A stretch of DNA of 64,000 nucleotides from Shewanella psychromarinicola (GTDB lineage Bacteria > Pseudomonadota > Gammaproteobacteria > Enterobacterales > Shewanellaceae): contig NZ_CP034073.1 of assembly GCF_003855155.1 (NCBI RefSeq), positions 4,402,001 through 4,466,000 on the forward strand, given 5' to 3'. This document shows positions 30,284 through 38,926 of the stretch, in pieces. Both the position numbers and the translations under genes were made by a program. The notes below the pieces were generated by a model, which worked only from the letters and a program-made list of their open reading frames with translations, was not told the origin of the DNA and searched no databases. How positions within the stretch are numbered: the first letter of the stretch is position 1; each line of letters opens with the position of its first letter.

Positions 30284-30928
30284 TTAATCAAATAACTGAT
30301 CGGCAACAAAAGGGTTATGTTGTCGTTCATCGGCAAACGTCGACATGGGTCCATGGCCAGGAATAAAACTCACATTATCCCCTAATGGCCACAATTTGGT
30401 GGTAATAGAGTGAAGTAAGTCCTGATGGTTAGATTGCGGAAAATCAGTACGACCAATAGAGCCTCGAAAAAGCACATCCCCCACCCATGCTAAGTTAGCG
30501 GTCTTGTTATAAAAAATGATGTGTCCAGGGGTATGCCCGGGGCAATGCAATACTTGTAAATGCTGCTCACCGACACTCACGTCATCATTTTCATTAAGAT
30601 ATTGGGTGGGTTTAAAGGCTTCAACACGCGGAAAACCAAAGTTCTGACTTTGTTTCACTAAATTTTCTAACCAAAATTTATCGTCAATGTGCGGACCTAC
30701 GATCGGGATCGCTAATCTTTCTGCTAATGCCGCTGCGCCGCCAACATGATCAATATGACCATGGGTTAATAATATTTTTTCAACACTCAAGCCTAACTTG
30801 TCCACTTCAGCTAAAATTCGTTCAATGTTGCCACCCGGATCGACCACGGCAGCTTTCAAGGTTTTTTCGCACCATATGACACTACAATTTTGCTGAAAAG
30901 GCGTTACAGGGATGATTTGATATTTCAT
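30284..30928 (-). CDS. Metallo-beta-lactamase-fold hydrolase, YcbL/glyoxalase II-like
   Basis: 214 residues. The zinc-binding motif THGHIDHVGG and further ligands in HCPGHTPGH, WVGDVLFRGSIGRTD and FIPGHGPMS are all present, so both metals should bind. The lack of the long glyoxalase II C-terminal domain and the overall pattern fit the YcbL (type II glyoxalase) branch, which hydrolyses S-lactoylglutathione or related thioesters. The ATG at 30928 follows GAGG by six bases; a TTG two codons earlier is rejected. It is separate from the xdhC cluster, with 123 bases between them. Confidence 0.92.
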   Translation of the reverse strand: MKYQIIPVTPFQQNCSVIWCEKTLKAAVVDPGGNIERILAEVDKLGLSVEKILLTHGHIDHVGGAAALAERLAIPIVGPHIDDKFWLENLVKQSQNFGFPRVEAFKPTQYLNENDDVSVGEQHLQVLHCPGHTPGHIIFYNKTANLAWVGDVLFRGSIGRTDFPQSNHQDLLHSITTKLWPLGDNVSFIPGHGPMSTFADERQHNPFVADQLFD

Positions 30929-31197
30929 CGACAACCTCGTCCTTAATAATTATTAAGATAATTATCGGTTAATTTTATCTAGGCAGATTGGGTCTAGATA
31001 GCTATTAAACTTAATCTCCATCAAGTTACTGATTGTTAATATACAAGATGACTCATAAAATATGTGTGATTCGCATCGACATAAGCGTCTTTAATACCAT
31101 ACTAATTAGCTCACATTTACGGTGCGATTGTCGTCAATGACAAATCAAGATTGGATAGTATTAGTATCGCCATTAATCACCACTGAATAGGCATTTT

Positions 31198-32487
31198 ATG
31201 CACATCGACCTTACTTTATCAGACATTATTGCCCGTAAGCACTTTTTCTCGGTGCCGTTAGACTACCAACAAAGTCCCAGTAAACAGATTACTGTTTTTG
31301 CCCGTGAAATTGTCAGTGTTGAAAATCAACATAAACAGCTGCCTTATTTGGTGTTTTTTCAAGGTGGACCGGGGTTTGGCGCCGTAAGACCGATTAGCAA
31401 CAACGGCTGGATAAAACGAGCCTTAACTGAATATAGAGTGCTATTACTTGACCAGCGAGGCACAGGATTATCAAGCCCAGTCAATGCCACCAGCTTAAGT
31501 TATATGAGTGCCACAGACCAAGCTGACTATCTAAGCCATTTTCGCGCCGATAACATCATCCGCGATGCAGAATATATTCGAGCCAAACTATCACCAGACG
31601 AACCTTGGAGTATTTTAGGCCAAAGCTTTGGTGGTTTTTGTGTCCTGCATTATGTGTCTGCCGCGCCAGAAGGCCTAAAAGAGGCTTACATTACTGGCGG
31701 TATTCCTTCGCTAACCCGCCCTGCTGATGACGTTTACAAAGCGACATATCAGCGTGTTATTACCAAAAATAATGACTTTTTTAATCGTTTTAGTGACGCT
31801 CGAATGCTGGTCGATAACTTAGCAAAGCACCTATATGAAAACAAAGTGTACTTAGCTACAGGTGAGCAGTTGACGGTAGAAATGCTTCAGCTACTAGGCG
31901 TTAATATAGGCATGGAACAAGGGCCCGAAGCCGTTTACTACTTGCTTGAACAAGCTTTAATTGACACGCCTCACGGTATTGATCTCAACCCGCTATTTTT
32001 ACATCAATTTAGCCAATTCCTTAGTTACAATACCAATCCTATTTTTGCCTTAATGCACGAATCTATTTATTGTCAAAATAATGCTTCATCGTGGGCAGCT
32101 CATAGAGTACGGGCCCAGTTTAATCAATTCAATTACCGTCCAGATAAACCCTTGCTGTTTACTGGTGAAATGATCTACCCCTGGATGTTTGCCCAACTCG
32201 AAGCATTGATACCATTACAAGCTGCTGCAGACTTAATCGCCGCAAAAAAAGACTGGCCAGCATTATATGATCTTGAAAAATTGGCCAATAATAAAGTCCC
32301 GGTTGCGGCCGCTATTTACAGCAACGACATGTATGTTGAAATGCAATACAGCTTAGAAACAGCCAAACAAGTCAATAACCTCAAATATTGGCTTACTTCA
32401 GAATACGAACACAACGGCATCCGCATGGATGGCGAACGCATTTTAGATAAGCTAATGAGTCTTAATCGTGGTCATTGCTTACGCTAA
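31198..32487 (+). CDS. Alpha/beta hydrolase, proline iminopeptidase-like (peptidase family S33)
   Basis: 429 residues. Family S33 enzymes cleave N-terminal proline from peptides. The oxyanion segment FFQGGPGFGA, LLLDQRGTGLSSP and the nucleophile elbow GQSFGGF are typical of this branch; the catalytic Ser is in that elbow. NDMYVEMQY near residue 380 should supply the Asp and EYEHNGIR near 400 the His. There is no signal peptide, so it is cytoplasmic. It is monocistronic, convergent with the nitroreductase, and the two share a bidirectional terminator. Confidence 0.9.
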   Translation: MHIDLTLSDIIARKHFFSVPLDYQQSPSKQITVFAREIVSVENQHKQLPYLVFFQGGPGFGAVRPISNNGWIKRALTEYRVLLLDQRGTGLSSPVNATSLSYMSATDQADYLSHFRADNIIRDAEYIRAKLSPDEPWSILGQSFGGFCVLHYVSAAPEGLKEAYITGGIPSLTRPADDVYKATYQRVITKNNDFFNRFSDARMLVDNLAKHLYENKVYLATGEQLTVEMLQLLGVNIGMEQGPEAVYYLLEQALIDTPHGIDLNPLFLHQFSQFLSYNTNPIFALMHESIYCQNNASSWAAHRVRAQFNQFNYRPDKPLLFTGEMIYPWMFAQLEALIPLQAAADLIAAKKDWPALYDLEKLANNKVPVAAAIYSNDMYVEMQYSLETAKQVNNLKYWLTSEYEHNGIRMDGERILDKLMSLNRGHCLR

Positions 32488-32523
32488 AAGTGCTGGCGTT
32501 AAACGTGGCTTTTCTAAAAAAAT

Positions 32524-32565
32524 TGAAAAAAAAAGCTTAAACATTAGATGTTTAAGCCGTTTTAT
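32524..32565. terminator. Bidirectional terminator between the S33 hydrolase and the nitroreductase
   Basis: GCTTAAACA pairs with TGTTTAAGC across five bases (stem 32535-32557). A run of A lies to the left and a T-rich stretch to the right, so it can stop transcription from both sides. Confidence 0.85.
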
Positions 32566-32605
32566 ATTATTTTATACAAATGAATACTTGCAGCAAAACA
32601 ATCAA

Positions 32606-33262
32606 TTACAATACTTGTAATACTTGCTCTGCTGCTAAACGAGACTTAGGCAACTTGGCATTATAGTCTTCATCTGAATGGTGATAACCAAACGCTAATG
32701 CTACATCACATACATAACCGTCAAGTTCTTTGGCAAATATTTGGCCAATCATCTCACTGTCAACGCCTTCCATCGGAGTAGAGTCGATGCCAAGACGTGC
32801 TAAAGAATGCATAGTGTTACCTAAGGCTAAATAGGTTTGTGACTTAGTCCAAGCCGCATTGTTACCCGCTTCATCAGTATTTAAGTCAACAAATGCATAT
32901 CCACCAAACGCAGCTTCACGATCTTCAGCCTTAGTACGACCATCTACAATGCCTTGGTCAACCACTTTGGCATAGTCTTCACGAGTATACTTAGGGTTGT
33001 AAGCAAACAATACAATATGAGATGCCGCGTTAATGTGTGGTTGATTGAACTGAAATTTATTGGCAAAGGTGTCATGCATACGTTGCTTAGCTTGATCGCT
33101 TTCAATCACGATAAATTTCCATGGTTGAGAGTTTATCGATGAAGGCGACAGTCTCATTGCCTCATAAATCACCGCTAAATCTTCTTTTGGTACGCGCTTA
33201 GTCGCATCATAGCGTTTGGCTGTATAACGTTTTTCTAAATCAGTAATAATAGCGTTGGTCAT
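32606..33262 (-). CDS. nfsB: Oxygen-insensitive NAD(P)H nitroreductase, NfsB type
   Basis: 218 residues, matching E. coli NfsB (217). This FMN homodimer reduces nitroaromatics, quinones and dihydropteridine. FMN-binding elements include the N-terminal RYTAKRYD, LSPSSINSQPWKFIVIES and the C-terminal GYHHSDEDYNAKLPKSRL. The ATG at 33262 has GGAG seven bases upstream; the longer frame to 33289 is rejected. It faces left and is convergent with the S33 hydrolase. An everted repeat at 33347-33375 lies about 85 bases upstream. Confidence 0.92.
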   Translation of the reverse strand: MTNAIITDLEKRYTAKRYDATKRVPKEDLAVIYEAMRLSPSSINSQPWKFIVIESDQAKQRMHDTFANKFQFNQPHINAASHIVLFAYNPKYTREDYAKVVDQGIVDGRTKAEDREAAFGGYAFVDLNTDEAGNNAAWTKSQTYLALGNTMHSLARLGIDSTPMEGVDSEMIGQIFAKELDGYVCDVALAFGYHHSDEDYNAKLPKSRLAAEQVLQVL

Positions 33263-33346
33263 GTCAGACTCCATATGGATTTGAAACAATCATTAAAAAG
33301 GTTGGCGATTAACAACACATAAAATGGTTATTAATTAACCTGCCAA

Positions 33347-33375
33347 GTTAATCACAATAAAATAGTGTGATTAAC
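33347..33375. promoter_or_regulatory. Perfect 10-bp inverted repeat upstream of the nitroreductase
   Basis: GTTAATCACA and TGTGATTAAC are separated by nine bases. The arms carry CRP-like half-sites (TGTGA) but in everted order, so this is not a normal CRP site. It could bind another dimeric regulator or form a hairpin. Confidence 0.45.
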
Positions 33376-33502
33376 AAAATAAATTTAACTTGAAAATAAA
33401 TAACAAATACAATTAATTAACAATAATATTTGCGTAGAAATATTAATATCTTGTTATTGTGCTAATAAATAATTTTTCAAGGTTATGAGTTAAATAAAAT
33501 CA

Positions 33503-34048
33503 TTATCGCCATTTAATTGAGCAGCCCATACTGGCCGTTTGTTGCTTAGGCCCTTTACCAATAGCGGCAATCAGTTGCATAGCATTAAGTAGTTCGGGCT
33601 CTCGATTAGGATCATTGTGCAAACGCGCATCGTCTAAGCGGCCACGATATTGCAATTCACCAAGGTGATTAAACCCAAAAAAGTCAGGGGTGCACACTGC
33701 GCCATACTGCTTACCGACTTGTTGATCTTCATCAACTAAATACGGAAATTTAAATCCATACTGCTCAGCAAAGCGCAACATGTTCTGCGGCGAATCTGCT
33801 TCAACATGCTGATAATCATTAGACATTACCGCTAATACATTAATACCTTCGGCCATAAGCTGCTCTGTGTCCTCGGCTAAACGAGTTGCAATGGCTTTAA
33901 CATAGGGACAATGATTACAAATAAACATAATCAACAAGCCCTTTTTACCTAAGTTTTCACTCATGGAAAAAACGTCACCGTTAGCATTTTTAAGCTTAAA
34001 ATCAGGTGCTTGCCAGCCAAAATCACAAATGGGTGTATCGAGTAACAT
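33503..34048 (-). CDS. Thioredoxin-fold protein of the AhpC/TSA-like type
   Basis: 181 residues from MLLDTPICDFGWQAPDFKL, the ATG with GAGG six bases upstream; a longer frame to 34228 is not supported. The fold is peroxiredoxin-like: GLLIMFICNHCPYVKAIA carries the Cys-x-x-Cys-Pro redox motif at the end of the first strand, and VCTPDFFGF holds the cis-Pro. This subgroup is common in Shewanella as a soluble redox protein; its partners are unknown. The 42-bp site at 34159-34200, nearly identical to that before the LysR gene at 37378, lies 110 bases upstream. Confidence 0.88.
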   Translation of the reverse strand: MLLDTPICDFGWQAPDFKLKNANGDVFSMSENLGKKGLLIMFICNHCPYVKAIATRLAEDTEQLMAEGINVLAVMSNDYQHVEADSPQNMLRFAEQYGFKFPYLVDEDQQVGKQYGAVCTPDFFGFNHLGELQYRGRLDDARLHNDPNREPELLNAMQLIAAIGKGPKQQTASMGCSIKWR

Positions 34049-34158
34049 CGTTAACCTCATCTCGGAATAATAAACGGTTATCAAATAGTAATATTGATTA
34101 GCAATGTTGTTGAACCGCGTTAATATCGCCATCATATACGATACTTTAGCTGCCATAT

Positions 34159-34200
34159 ACAGCATAATAATTGAAACATTATCAATTATTATTTGACAAT
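34159..34200. promoter_or_regulatory. LysR-type box upstream of the thioredoxin-fold gene (copy 1)
   Basis: The 42 bases match 37336-37377 at 40 positions. The core ATAATTGA-AACATTA-TCAATTAT (34167-34189) is a perfect 8-bp palindrome and contains TGAAACATTATCA, a T-N11-A LysR motif. No gene starts to its right, unlike copy 2. Confidence 0.65.
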
Positions 34201-34267
34201 TAAACGAGAAAATAAAAACAGCCAACAATTGTCAGCTGATTAACGTTAACCTCTTAGCCATAAAGCA

Positions 34268-35737
34268 TTAAGCTTCAGTCACCACTGTACGATAACCACC
34301 TTGGTGTTTATCGACGATAAACTCAATAAAGTGCTTAATACTATCGAGGCTATCCTCTTGATAATGTGACACATACAACAATTGACTTAAATGCCCTTTC
34401 GCAATGAGTTCAAGGGCGTTTTTAATCAATCTACGCCCCAGATAATCTAAGCCTTGATAAGGCTCGTCGAGGATCAATAAGGTGGGTTGTTTCACAATGG
34501 CGCGGGCAATGAGTAATAACCGTTGCTGGCCATACTCTAATTGTCGAAAAGCGGATTTACTCAAATGGCTCATGTGTAAAATCGCCAACCATTCTGTTGC
34601 GATGGCCACTTGTTGTTTCGACGGTTGTTGATACAAACCAATGGAGTCATAAAAGCCCGATACAATCACATCAAGTGCACTGCAATTAACCCGATACTGT
34701 AAATGTAAGGCAGATGACACCATACCGATGTGTTTTTTTATCTCCCAGATGCTCTCGCCGGAACCTCTTTTTTTACCAAAAATATCAATGTCGTTGCTGT
34801 AGCATTGAGGATGGTCGCCGAAAATAAGCCCCAGCAGAGTACTTTTACCGCAGCCATTAGGGCCTTTTACTTGCCAATGCACGCCATTATCGATACGCCA
34901 GTTAACACCCGAAAAAATCACTTTGTCGCTGTAAGCAACTCGTCCATTGTTTAACTGAAAAACCGGGTTCGCAAATAATGGCTTATGTCTGTGGCGACGA
35001 ATAAGCGCCAACATATCATCGCTTTGTTGGCCCGCTTGCGCGGTTAATTGGGCGATAACAGGATGATTATCCCACTCTGACTGAGTCATTACGCTGTCTA
35101 ATGTGCCATGACTAAACAGGGCAACATGCTCAATCCATTTAGGCATATCTTCTTCACGCGACACAATCACCAGCATTTGTATCGTTTGTGATAATTGCTG
35201 TAAATATTCAGTAAGAGTCTGTCTGTGCGCAACATCAAGCCCTGCATAAGGTTCGTCGAGCACTAAAAATGGCACTTGGGTTGCGACAGCACGGGCAAGC
35301 ATAACTCTACGACCTTCACCCGTAGACAATTGAGTAAAAGGACTTAAGCTTAAATGAGTCAAATCTAATTGCTGCAGCAATTGATGGGTTAAACCATTGT
35401 CATGGCATTGACTAAAAATAACCCCAAATACGGTCGTTTTAGGATCGGTGTATCCCAGTGACTCACTGTCATCTTGCTCTAAAATATCTTCAAGCAATGA
35501 TTGCTGTTCAAGCAATGACACTAATGCCACACAAGATGGCGCGACACCGGTAATATCGCCACTATATGTTAAGATCGGCGCATCAATTTGCCGAGTTAAT
35601 AACTGGCCAAGCAACGCGCCGACATCACCTTCGGTGCTAAATACACCCCAAGATTGTTGTGGTTCAATCACCCATTGATCAATGTCGACAGTGACACTCG
35701 ATGAACGGCACTGCAACTGCGTAAATCTGATTTCCAT
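34268..35737 (-). CDS. modF: ModF-like duplicated ABC ATPase
   Basis: 489 residues, the length of E. coli ModF (490), with two tandem ABC ATPase domains and no membrane segment. The C-terminal domain is complete: Walker A GPNGCGKSTLL (about residue 295), signature LEYGQQR and Walker B LLILDEP. The N-terminal domain keeps its signature (LSTGEGRR) and Walker B (LVLDEPYAGLD), but the position of Walker A reads STEGDVGALLG and lacks the Gly-Lys-Ser/Thr, so it should not bind ATP normally. The role in molybdate physiology is inferred from homology; a nearby molybdoenzyme cluster fits. The leftward gene lies between two terminator-separated units. Confidence 0.88.
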   Translation of the reverse strand: MEIRFTQLQCRSSSVTVDIDQWVIEPQQSWGVFSTEGDVGALLGQLLTRQIDAPILTYSGDITGVAPSCVALVSLLEQQSLLEDILEQDDSESLGYTDPKTTVFGVIFSQCHDNGLTHQLLQQLDLTHLSLSPFTQLSTGEGRRVMLARAVATQVPFLVLDEPYAGLDVAHRQTLTEYLQQLSQTIQMLVIVSREEDMPKWIEHVALFSHGTLDSVMTQSEWDNHPVIAQLTAQAGQQSDDMLALIRRHRHKPLFANPVFQLNNGRVAYSDKVIFSGVNWRIDNGVHWQVKGPNGCGKSTLLGLIFGDHPQCYSNDIDIFGKKRGSGESIWEIKKHIGMVSSALHLQYRVNCSALDVIVSGFYDSIGLYQQPSKQQVAIATEWLAILHMSHLSKSAFRQLEYGQQRLLLIARAIVKQPTLLILDEPYQGLDYLGRRLIKNALELIAKGHLSQLLYVSHYQEDSLDSIKHFIEFIVDKHQGGYRTVVTEA

Positions 35738-35811
35738 CTTGCCACTTATCCTAATCTTTAAAGCGATTCATCACTTGAGTGTCTCATAAGATGCTAAAAA
35801 AAATCGACAAA

Positions 35812-35838
35812 AAAGCAGAACATTCTATGTTCTGCTTT
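35812..35838 (-). terminator. Rho-independent terminator of the oxidoreductase-ABM unit
   Basis: AAAGCAGAACAT pairs perfectly with ATGTTCTGCTTT across three bases. Leftward it is followed by six T. It lies 38 bases after the ABM stop. Confidence 0.9.
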
Positions 35839-35875
35839 AGGATGCCACTCAATTGAATGGCCAACTCGAATACAA

Positions 35876-36166
35876 CTAGCCGATAACGGTCATTTCATTC
35901 AAAATAAATTCATCGACAGCATCCTGGGTTGCAGCCACAAAATCGGCTAAATGCTGATTTTCCATATGCACACGCCATAATTCACGGGTCTGCCAAGTCT
36001 CATAAAACATAAAGTGGGCTGAGTTTTCATTGTCTCGGTGTAAGTCATAATTAATACACCCTTCTTCAGCGCGTGTGACTTCAATCAGCTTCAGTAATTC
36101 AGTTTTTACTAACTCAATTTTGTCCGCTTTTGCTTTAATGTTGGCTACAATCGTTAAATGTGACAT
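35876..36166 (-). CDS. Antibiotic biosynthesis monooxygenase (ABM) domain protein
   Basis: 96 residues, one ferredoxin-like ABM domain: LTIVANIKAKADKIELVKTELL, then EEGCINYDLHRDNENSAHFMFYETW with the conserved Cys-x-x-Tyr-x-Leu-His pattern. It resembles E. coli YgiN (quinol monooxygenase), which works on reduced quinones. It starts 63 bases after the MDR oxidoreductase stop and shares its terminator, so the two form an operon; a joint role in quinone or electrophile turnover is inferred. Confidence 0.9.
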   Translation of the reverse strand: MSHLTIVANIKAKADKIELVKTELLKLIEVTRAEEGCINYDLHRDNENSAHFMFYETWQTRELWRVHMENQHLADFVAATQDAVDEFILNEMTVIG

Positions 36167-36229
36167 GTTTATTCCTGTTCGATAATATAAGTACTTAACA
36201 TTATTAAATAATACAATTAAAGGTATTAA

Positions 36230-37255
36230 TTAAAACCCTTCTAAAACAATTTTACCAATGGCACGGCCTGCTTCTAACGCCTCATGTGCAGCACGAAGAT
36301 TTGCAGCATTTATTGCGCCCATGTGCTGGCCTAACGTAGTTTGAATATAACCTTGGTCGACAAGATCGGCTACTCGGTTAAGTAAACGTCCCTGCTCATC
36401 CATATCTACTGCGTTAAACATCGAGCGAGCAAACATAAACTCCCAATGTAATGACAAACTCTTGAGTTTTAACTTAGTGATATCTAACCCTTCTGGATCA
36501 TCAATCATGGCAATTTTACCAAAGGGTGCTAGCAACTGAGTGTAAGCCTCAAAATAGGCATCTGTGCTGTTTAAACTGGCCACATGGGTGACAGACCCTA
36601 TGTTTAATCCATCAATTTGAGCGGGTAACGGTTTGGTGTGATCAACCACATGATCAGCGCCTAACTTTTTCACCCATTCGCTTGAACTTTCACGCGATGC
36701 TGTGGCGATAATGGTTGCACCTGTCAAGGTTTTTGCTAACTGAATAAAGATAGAACCCACACCACCCGCAGCGCCTACGACCAAAATGACTTCGTTTGAT
36801 TTTTCAGTTGAATGGGGTGCTTGTTGCTTAATACATAAATGTTCAAACAGTAATTCCCAAGCCGTGATCGCCGTTAACGGTAATGCTGCGGCTTCGGCAT
36901 CGGATAAACTTTTAGGTTTAATGCCCACTAAACGCTCATCCACTAATTGGTATTCAGCATTGCTACCCTGACGCGTAATATCGCCAGCATAATAAACCTG
37001 ATCGCCAGGATTAAATGGGCTCACACTTTCACCTGTCGCAATCACTTCACCAACGGCGTCCCAACCGATCACTTTTACTTCACCCGCAACAGGCGCCATG
37101 TTCAAGCGGACTTTATAGTCTGCTGGGTTAACGGCGATGGCTTTTACTTTGATTAATAAATCACGGCCTATTGCGATAGGTTGAGGTAACTCGACATCAA
37201 TTAACGACTCAGGGTGAGTAACGGCTAATGATTGTGTGTATCCGATGGCTTTCAT
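36230..37255 (-). CDS. Zinc-type alcohol dehydrogenase-like MDR oxidoreductase
   Basis: 341 residues, medium-chain dehydrogenase/reductase of the quinone-oxidoreductase-like (ZADH-like) group. The GroES-like domain comes first (KAIAVNPADYKVRLNM, GWDAVGEVIATGESV). The Rossmann domain then has VILVVGAAGGVGSIFIQLAK for NADPH. The structural zinc Cys cluster is absent, as in quinone reductases. The ATG at 37255 follows AGGA; the longer frame to 37342 enters the regulatory site. It is divergent from a LysR gene, with the shared 42-bp site between them, and is followed by the ABM gene. Confidence 0.92.
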   Translation of the reverse strand: MKAIGYTQSLAVTHPESLIDVELPQPIAIGRDLLIKVKAIAVNPADYKVRLNMAPVAGEVKVIGWDAVGEVIATGESVSPFNPGDQVYYAGDITRQGSNAEYQLVDERLVGIKPKSLSDAEAAALPLTAITAWELLFEHLCIKQQAPHSTEKSNEVILVVGAAGGVGSIFIQLAKTLTGATIIATASRESSSEWVKKLGADHVVDHTKPLPAQIDGLNIGSVTHVASLNSTDAYFEAYTQLLAPFGKIAMIDDPEGLDITKLKLKSLSLHWEFMFARSMFNAVDMDEQGRLLNRVADLVDQGYIQTTLGQHMGAINAANLRAAHEALEAGRAIGKIVLEGF

Positions 37256-37335
37256 AATCTGCTTCCTATAGTAAACGGTATCAATGGGATTACTTTTCAA
37301 TGAAGCTATATTAGCCCTTGTTTTACTCCGCATAA

Positions 37336-37377
37336 ACAGCATAATAATTGAAACATTATCAAATATTATTAGACAAT
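37336..37377. promoter_or_regulatory. LysR-type box in the oxidoreductase-lysR divergent region (copy 2)
   Basis: Forty of 42 bases match 34159-34200. The core TTGAAACATTATCAA (37348-37362) carries the T-N11-A motif and inverted TTGA/TCAA arms. It ends directly at the LysR start codon (37378) and lies 80 bases upstream of the oxidoreductase. Autoregulation plus control of the divergent gene is the classic LysR arrangement. Confidence 0.7.
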
Positions 37378-38313
37378 ATGTTATTAGAAGATCTGCAGGT
37401 TATTTTGAAAGTGGCTGAGTTTCGCAGCATTACCGCCGCAGCAACCAATCTTGATATGCGCACAGCAACCGCCAGCGCCGCAGTTAAACGAGTCGAAAGT
37501 TCGCTAGGTGTTGAGTTGTTCATTCGCACTACAAGGCAGCTAAGGTTATCCAATGCTGGGGAAAAATACATTCCTCAATGTGAGCAAGCACTATTAATGC
37601 TCGAACAAGCCAAACAAAATATGAAAGGCGAATTAGACATCATCGACGGGGATTTACGAATTGCATTGTCATCGGATTTGGGCCGCAATCTGGTTATGCC
37701 ATGGATAGATGAGTTTATGGCCACTCACTCAAAAGTCAGTTTACGCGCCAATATTAATGACAGTAACTTGGACTTTTACCGCGACTCCGTCGATTTAGCC
37801 TTGCGCTATGGTTCGCCAAATGACGCTAATCTTTACGGGTTTAAAATCTGTAATGTCCCCAGATTATTGTGTGCATCTAAAGCTTACCTAGCAAAACATG
37901 GCATGCCAAAACACCCACAAGACCTCGCCTCCCACAATGGACTGTTATATCAACTCAATAATATTACTTACGATGTGTGGGAGTTTTATCGCGGTGATGA
38001 ACAGTATAAAATCAAAATGAAAGGCAACCGAGTGTCTAACGATGGTGAACTGGTTCATCGATGGTGCGTATCGGGTAAAGGCATTGGGCTTAAATCTTGC
38101 CTTGATATATCAAGCGATTTACTCGCCGAAAACGTGGTACATATTTTACCCGAATACCAAACCAAAGCGACCGAACTCTGGCTGATATTCCCCAGTAGAC
38201 AGTCTATTACTCCCGCAGCCCGATTACTGCGTGACACCTTAAAACAAAAGACCCGCAATATTTTACTGCAACTGATTGAGAAAGGCATAGTAGATAAAAG
38301 CGTGTTGAATTGA
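37378..38313 (+). CDS. LysR-family regulator, divergent from the MDR oxidoreductase
   Basis: 311 residues. The ATG at 37378 gives MLLEDLQVILKVAEFRSITAAATNL, the standard LysR start; a TTG at 37348 would place the operator inside the gene. The helix-turn-helix region is AAATNLDMRTATASAAVKRVE (within residues 15-40). The effector domain, DLRIALSSDLGRNLVMPWI to about residue 290, resembles the CrgA/AaeR-like branch. There is little space for a ribosome-binding site upstream. Likely targets are itself, the oxidoreductase-ABM unit and, through copy 1 of the box, the thioredoxin-fold gene; this is inferred from the shared site. Confidence 0.9.
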   Translation: MLLEDLQVILKVAEFRSITAAATNLDMRTATASAAVKRVESSLGVELFIRTTRQLRLSNAGEKYIPQCEQALLMLEQAKQNMKGELDIIDGDLRIALSSDLGRNLVMPWIDEFMATHSKVSLRANINDSNLDFYRDSVDLALRYGSPNDANLYGFKICNVPRLLCASKAYLAKHGMPKHPQDLASHNGLLYQLNNITYDVWEFYRGDEQYKIKMKGNRVSNDGELVHRWCVSGKGIGLKSCLDISSDLLAENVVHILPEYQTKATELWLIFPSRQSITPAARLLRDTLKQKTRNILLQLIEKGIVDKSVLN

Positions 38314-38487
38314 TAAGCCTATCGGGGATAACAAGCGGTAACAGCAGGAAGTGCGATGAAATGCGGTGGTAAGAGATAACGAGCGATATCGAGCGATTCA
38401 GGATATTGGCCGATTCCGTCTTTTCTCAGTTATATCTCAATGAAATAAGACACATTCTTTGTCATCATCTAACAACGATATATATTT

Positions 38488-38531
38488 AATACCTTAAACT
38501 CACTTTTGGACAAAAGTGTATTTAAGGTATT
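38488..38531. repeat. 44-bp hairpin
   Basis: Two nested perfect arms (11 bp and 8 bp) are separated by a 2-base mismatch on each side, with a 2-base loop. It is 175 bases after the LysR stop. There is no T-run directly after the outer arm, so a transcription terminator is possible but not clear. Confidence 0.65.
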
Positions 38532-38759
38532 GATTAACTCAGCTTACTTGGTATTAGTTTAGCTTGATTTATAACGTAGCTTTATTTGAACTTATTGCCT
38601 GCAGCATGCTGATGTGCAGATGATTAAGCGAGACGCCGGCTCTTGATTTTAAATCAGCATCCCTGTGGGCTTATCCAAAACATCCCTGTTTTGGATACTC
38701 GCTGACTCATCTACACCTTTAATTTAACTCTCTTCGATTTAGCCGCATTGTAATGATCA

Positions 38760-38926
38760 AGTTTTTTCTGTAGCGATTTTCATCGCTTGCTACCCTCTTA
38801 GCTTATGACGTTGTTTGTATAGCCTCTAGCCGCGAAGCGACCTAGCGCCTAGACTTTTGACTTAACAAAAAAGCGCAGCGTTCGCTTGTCACCGTTAGTT
38901 ATCGCTTTTCACCACTTGTTACCCTC
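38760..38926. repeat. Dispersed palindromic repeat, topB-downstream copy
   Basis: Contains TAGCCTCTAGCCGCGAAGCG and the GCGCAGCGTTCGCTTG segment also found at 41546-41665 and 53440-53740, in the same orientation as the inverted (B) units there. It is more diverged than the other two loci. Confidence 0.65.

Larger units (their letters stand above)
38314..38926. other. Non-coding region with two strong hairpins and a palindromic repeat unit
   Basis: Between two converging genes and without a gene. At 38488-38531, AATACCTTAAA-CT-CACTTTTG pairs with its complement across two bases, a 44-bp near-perfect hairpin. At 38672-38697, TATCCAAAAC-ATCCCT-GTTTTGGATA is a perfect 10-bp hairpin. From about 38760 to 38926 lies a copy of the dispersed repeat family (TAGCCTCTAGCCGCGAAGCG and GCGCAGCGTTCGCTTG), just downstream of topB. 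Confidence 0.6.
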
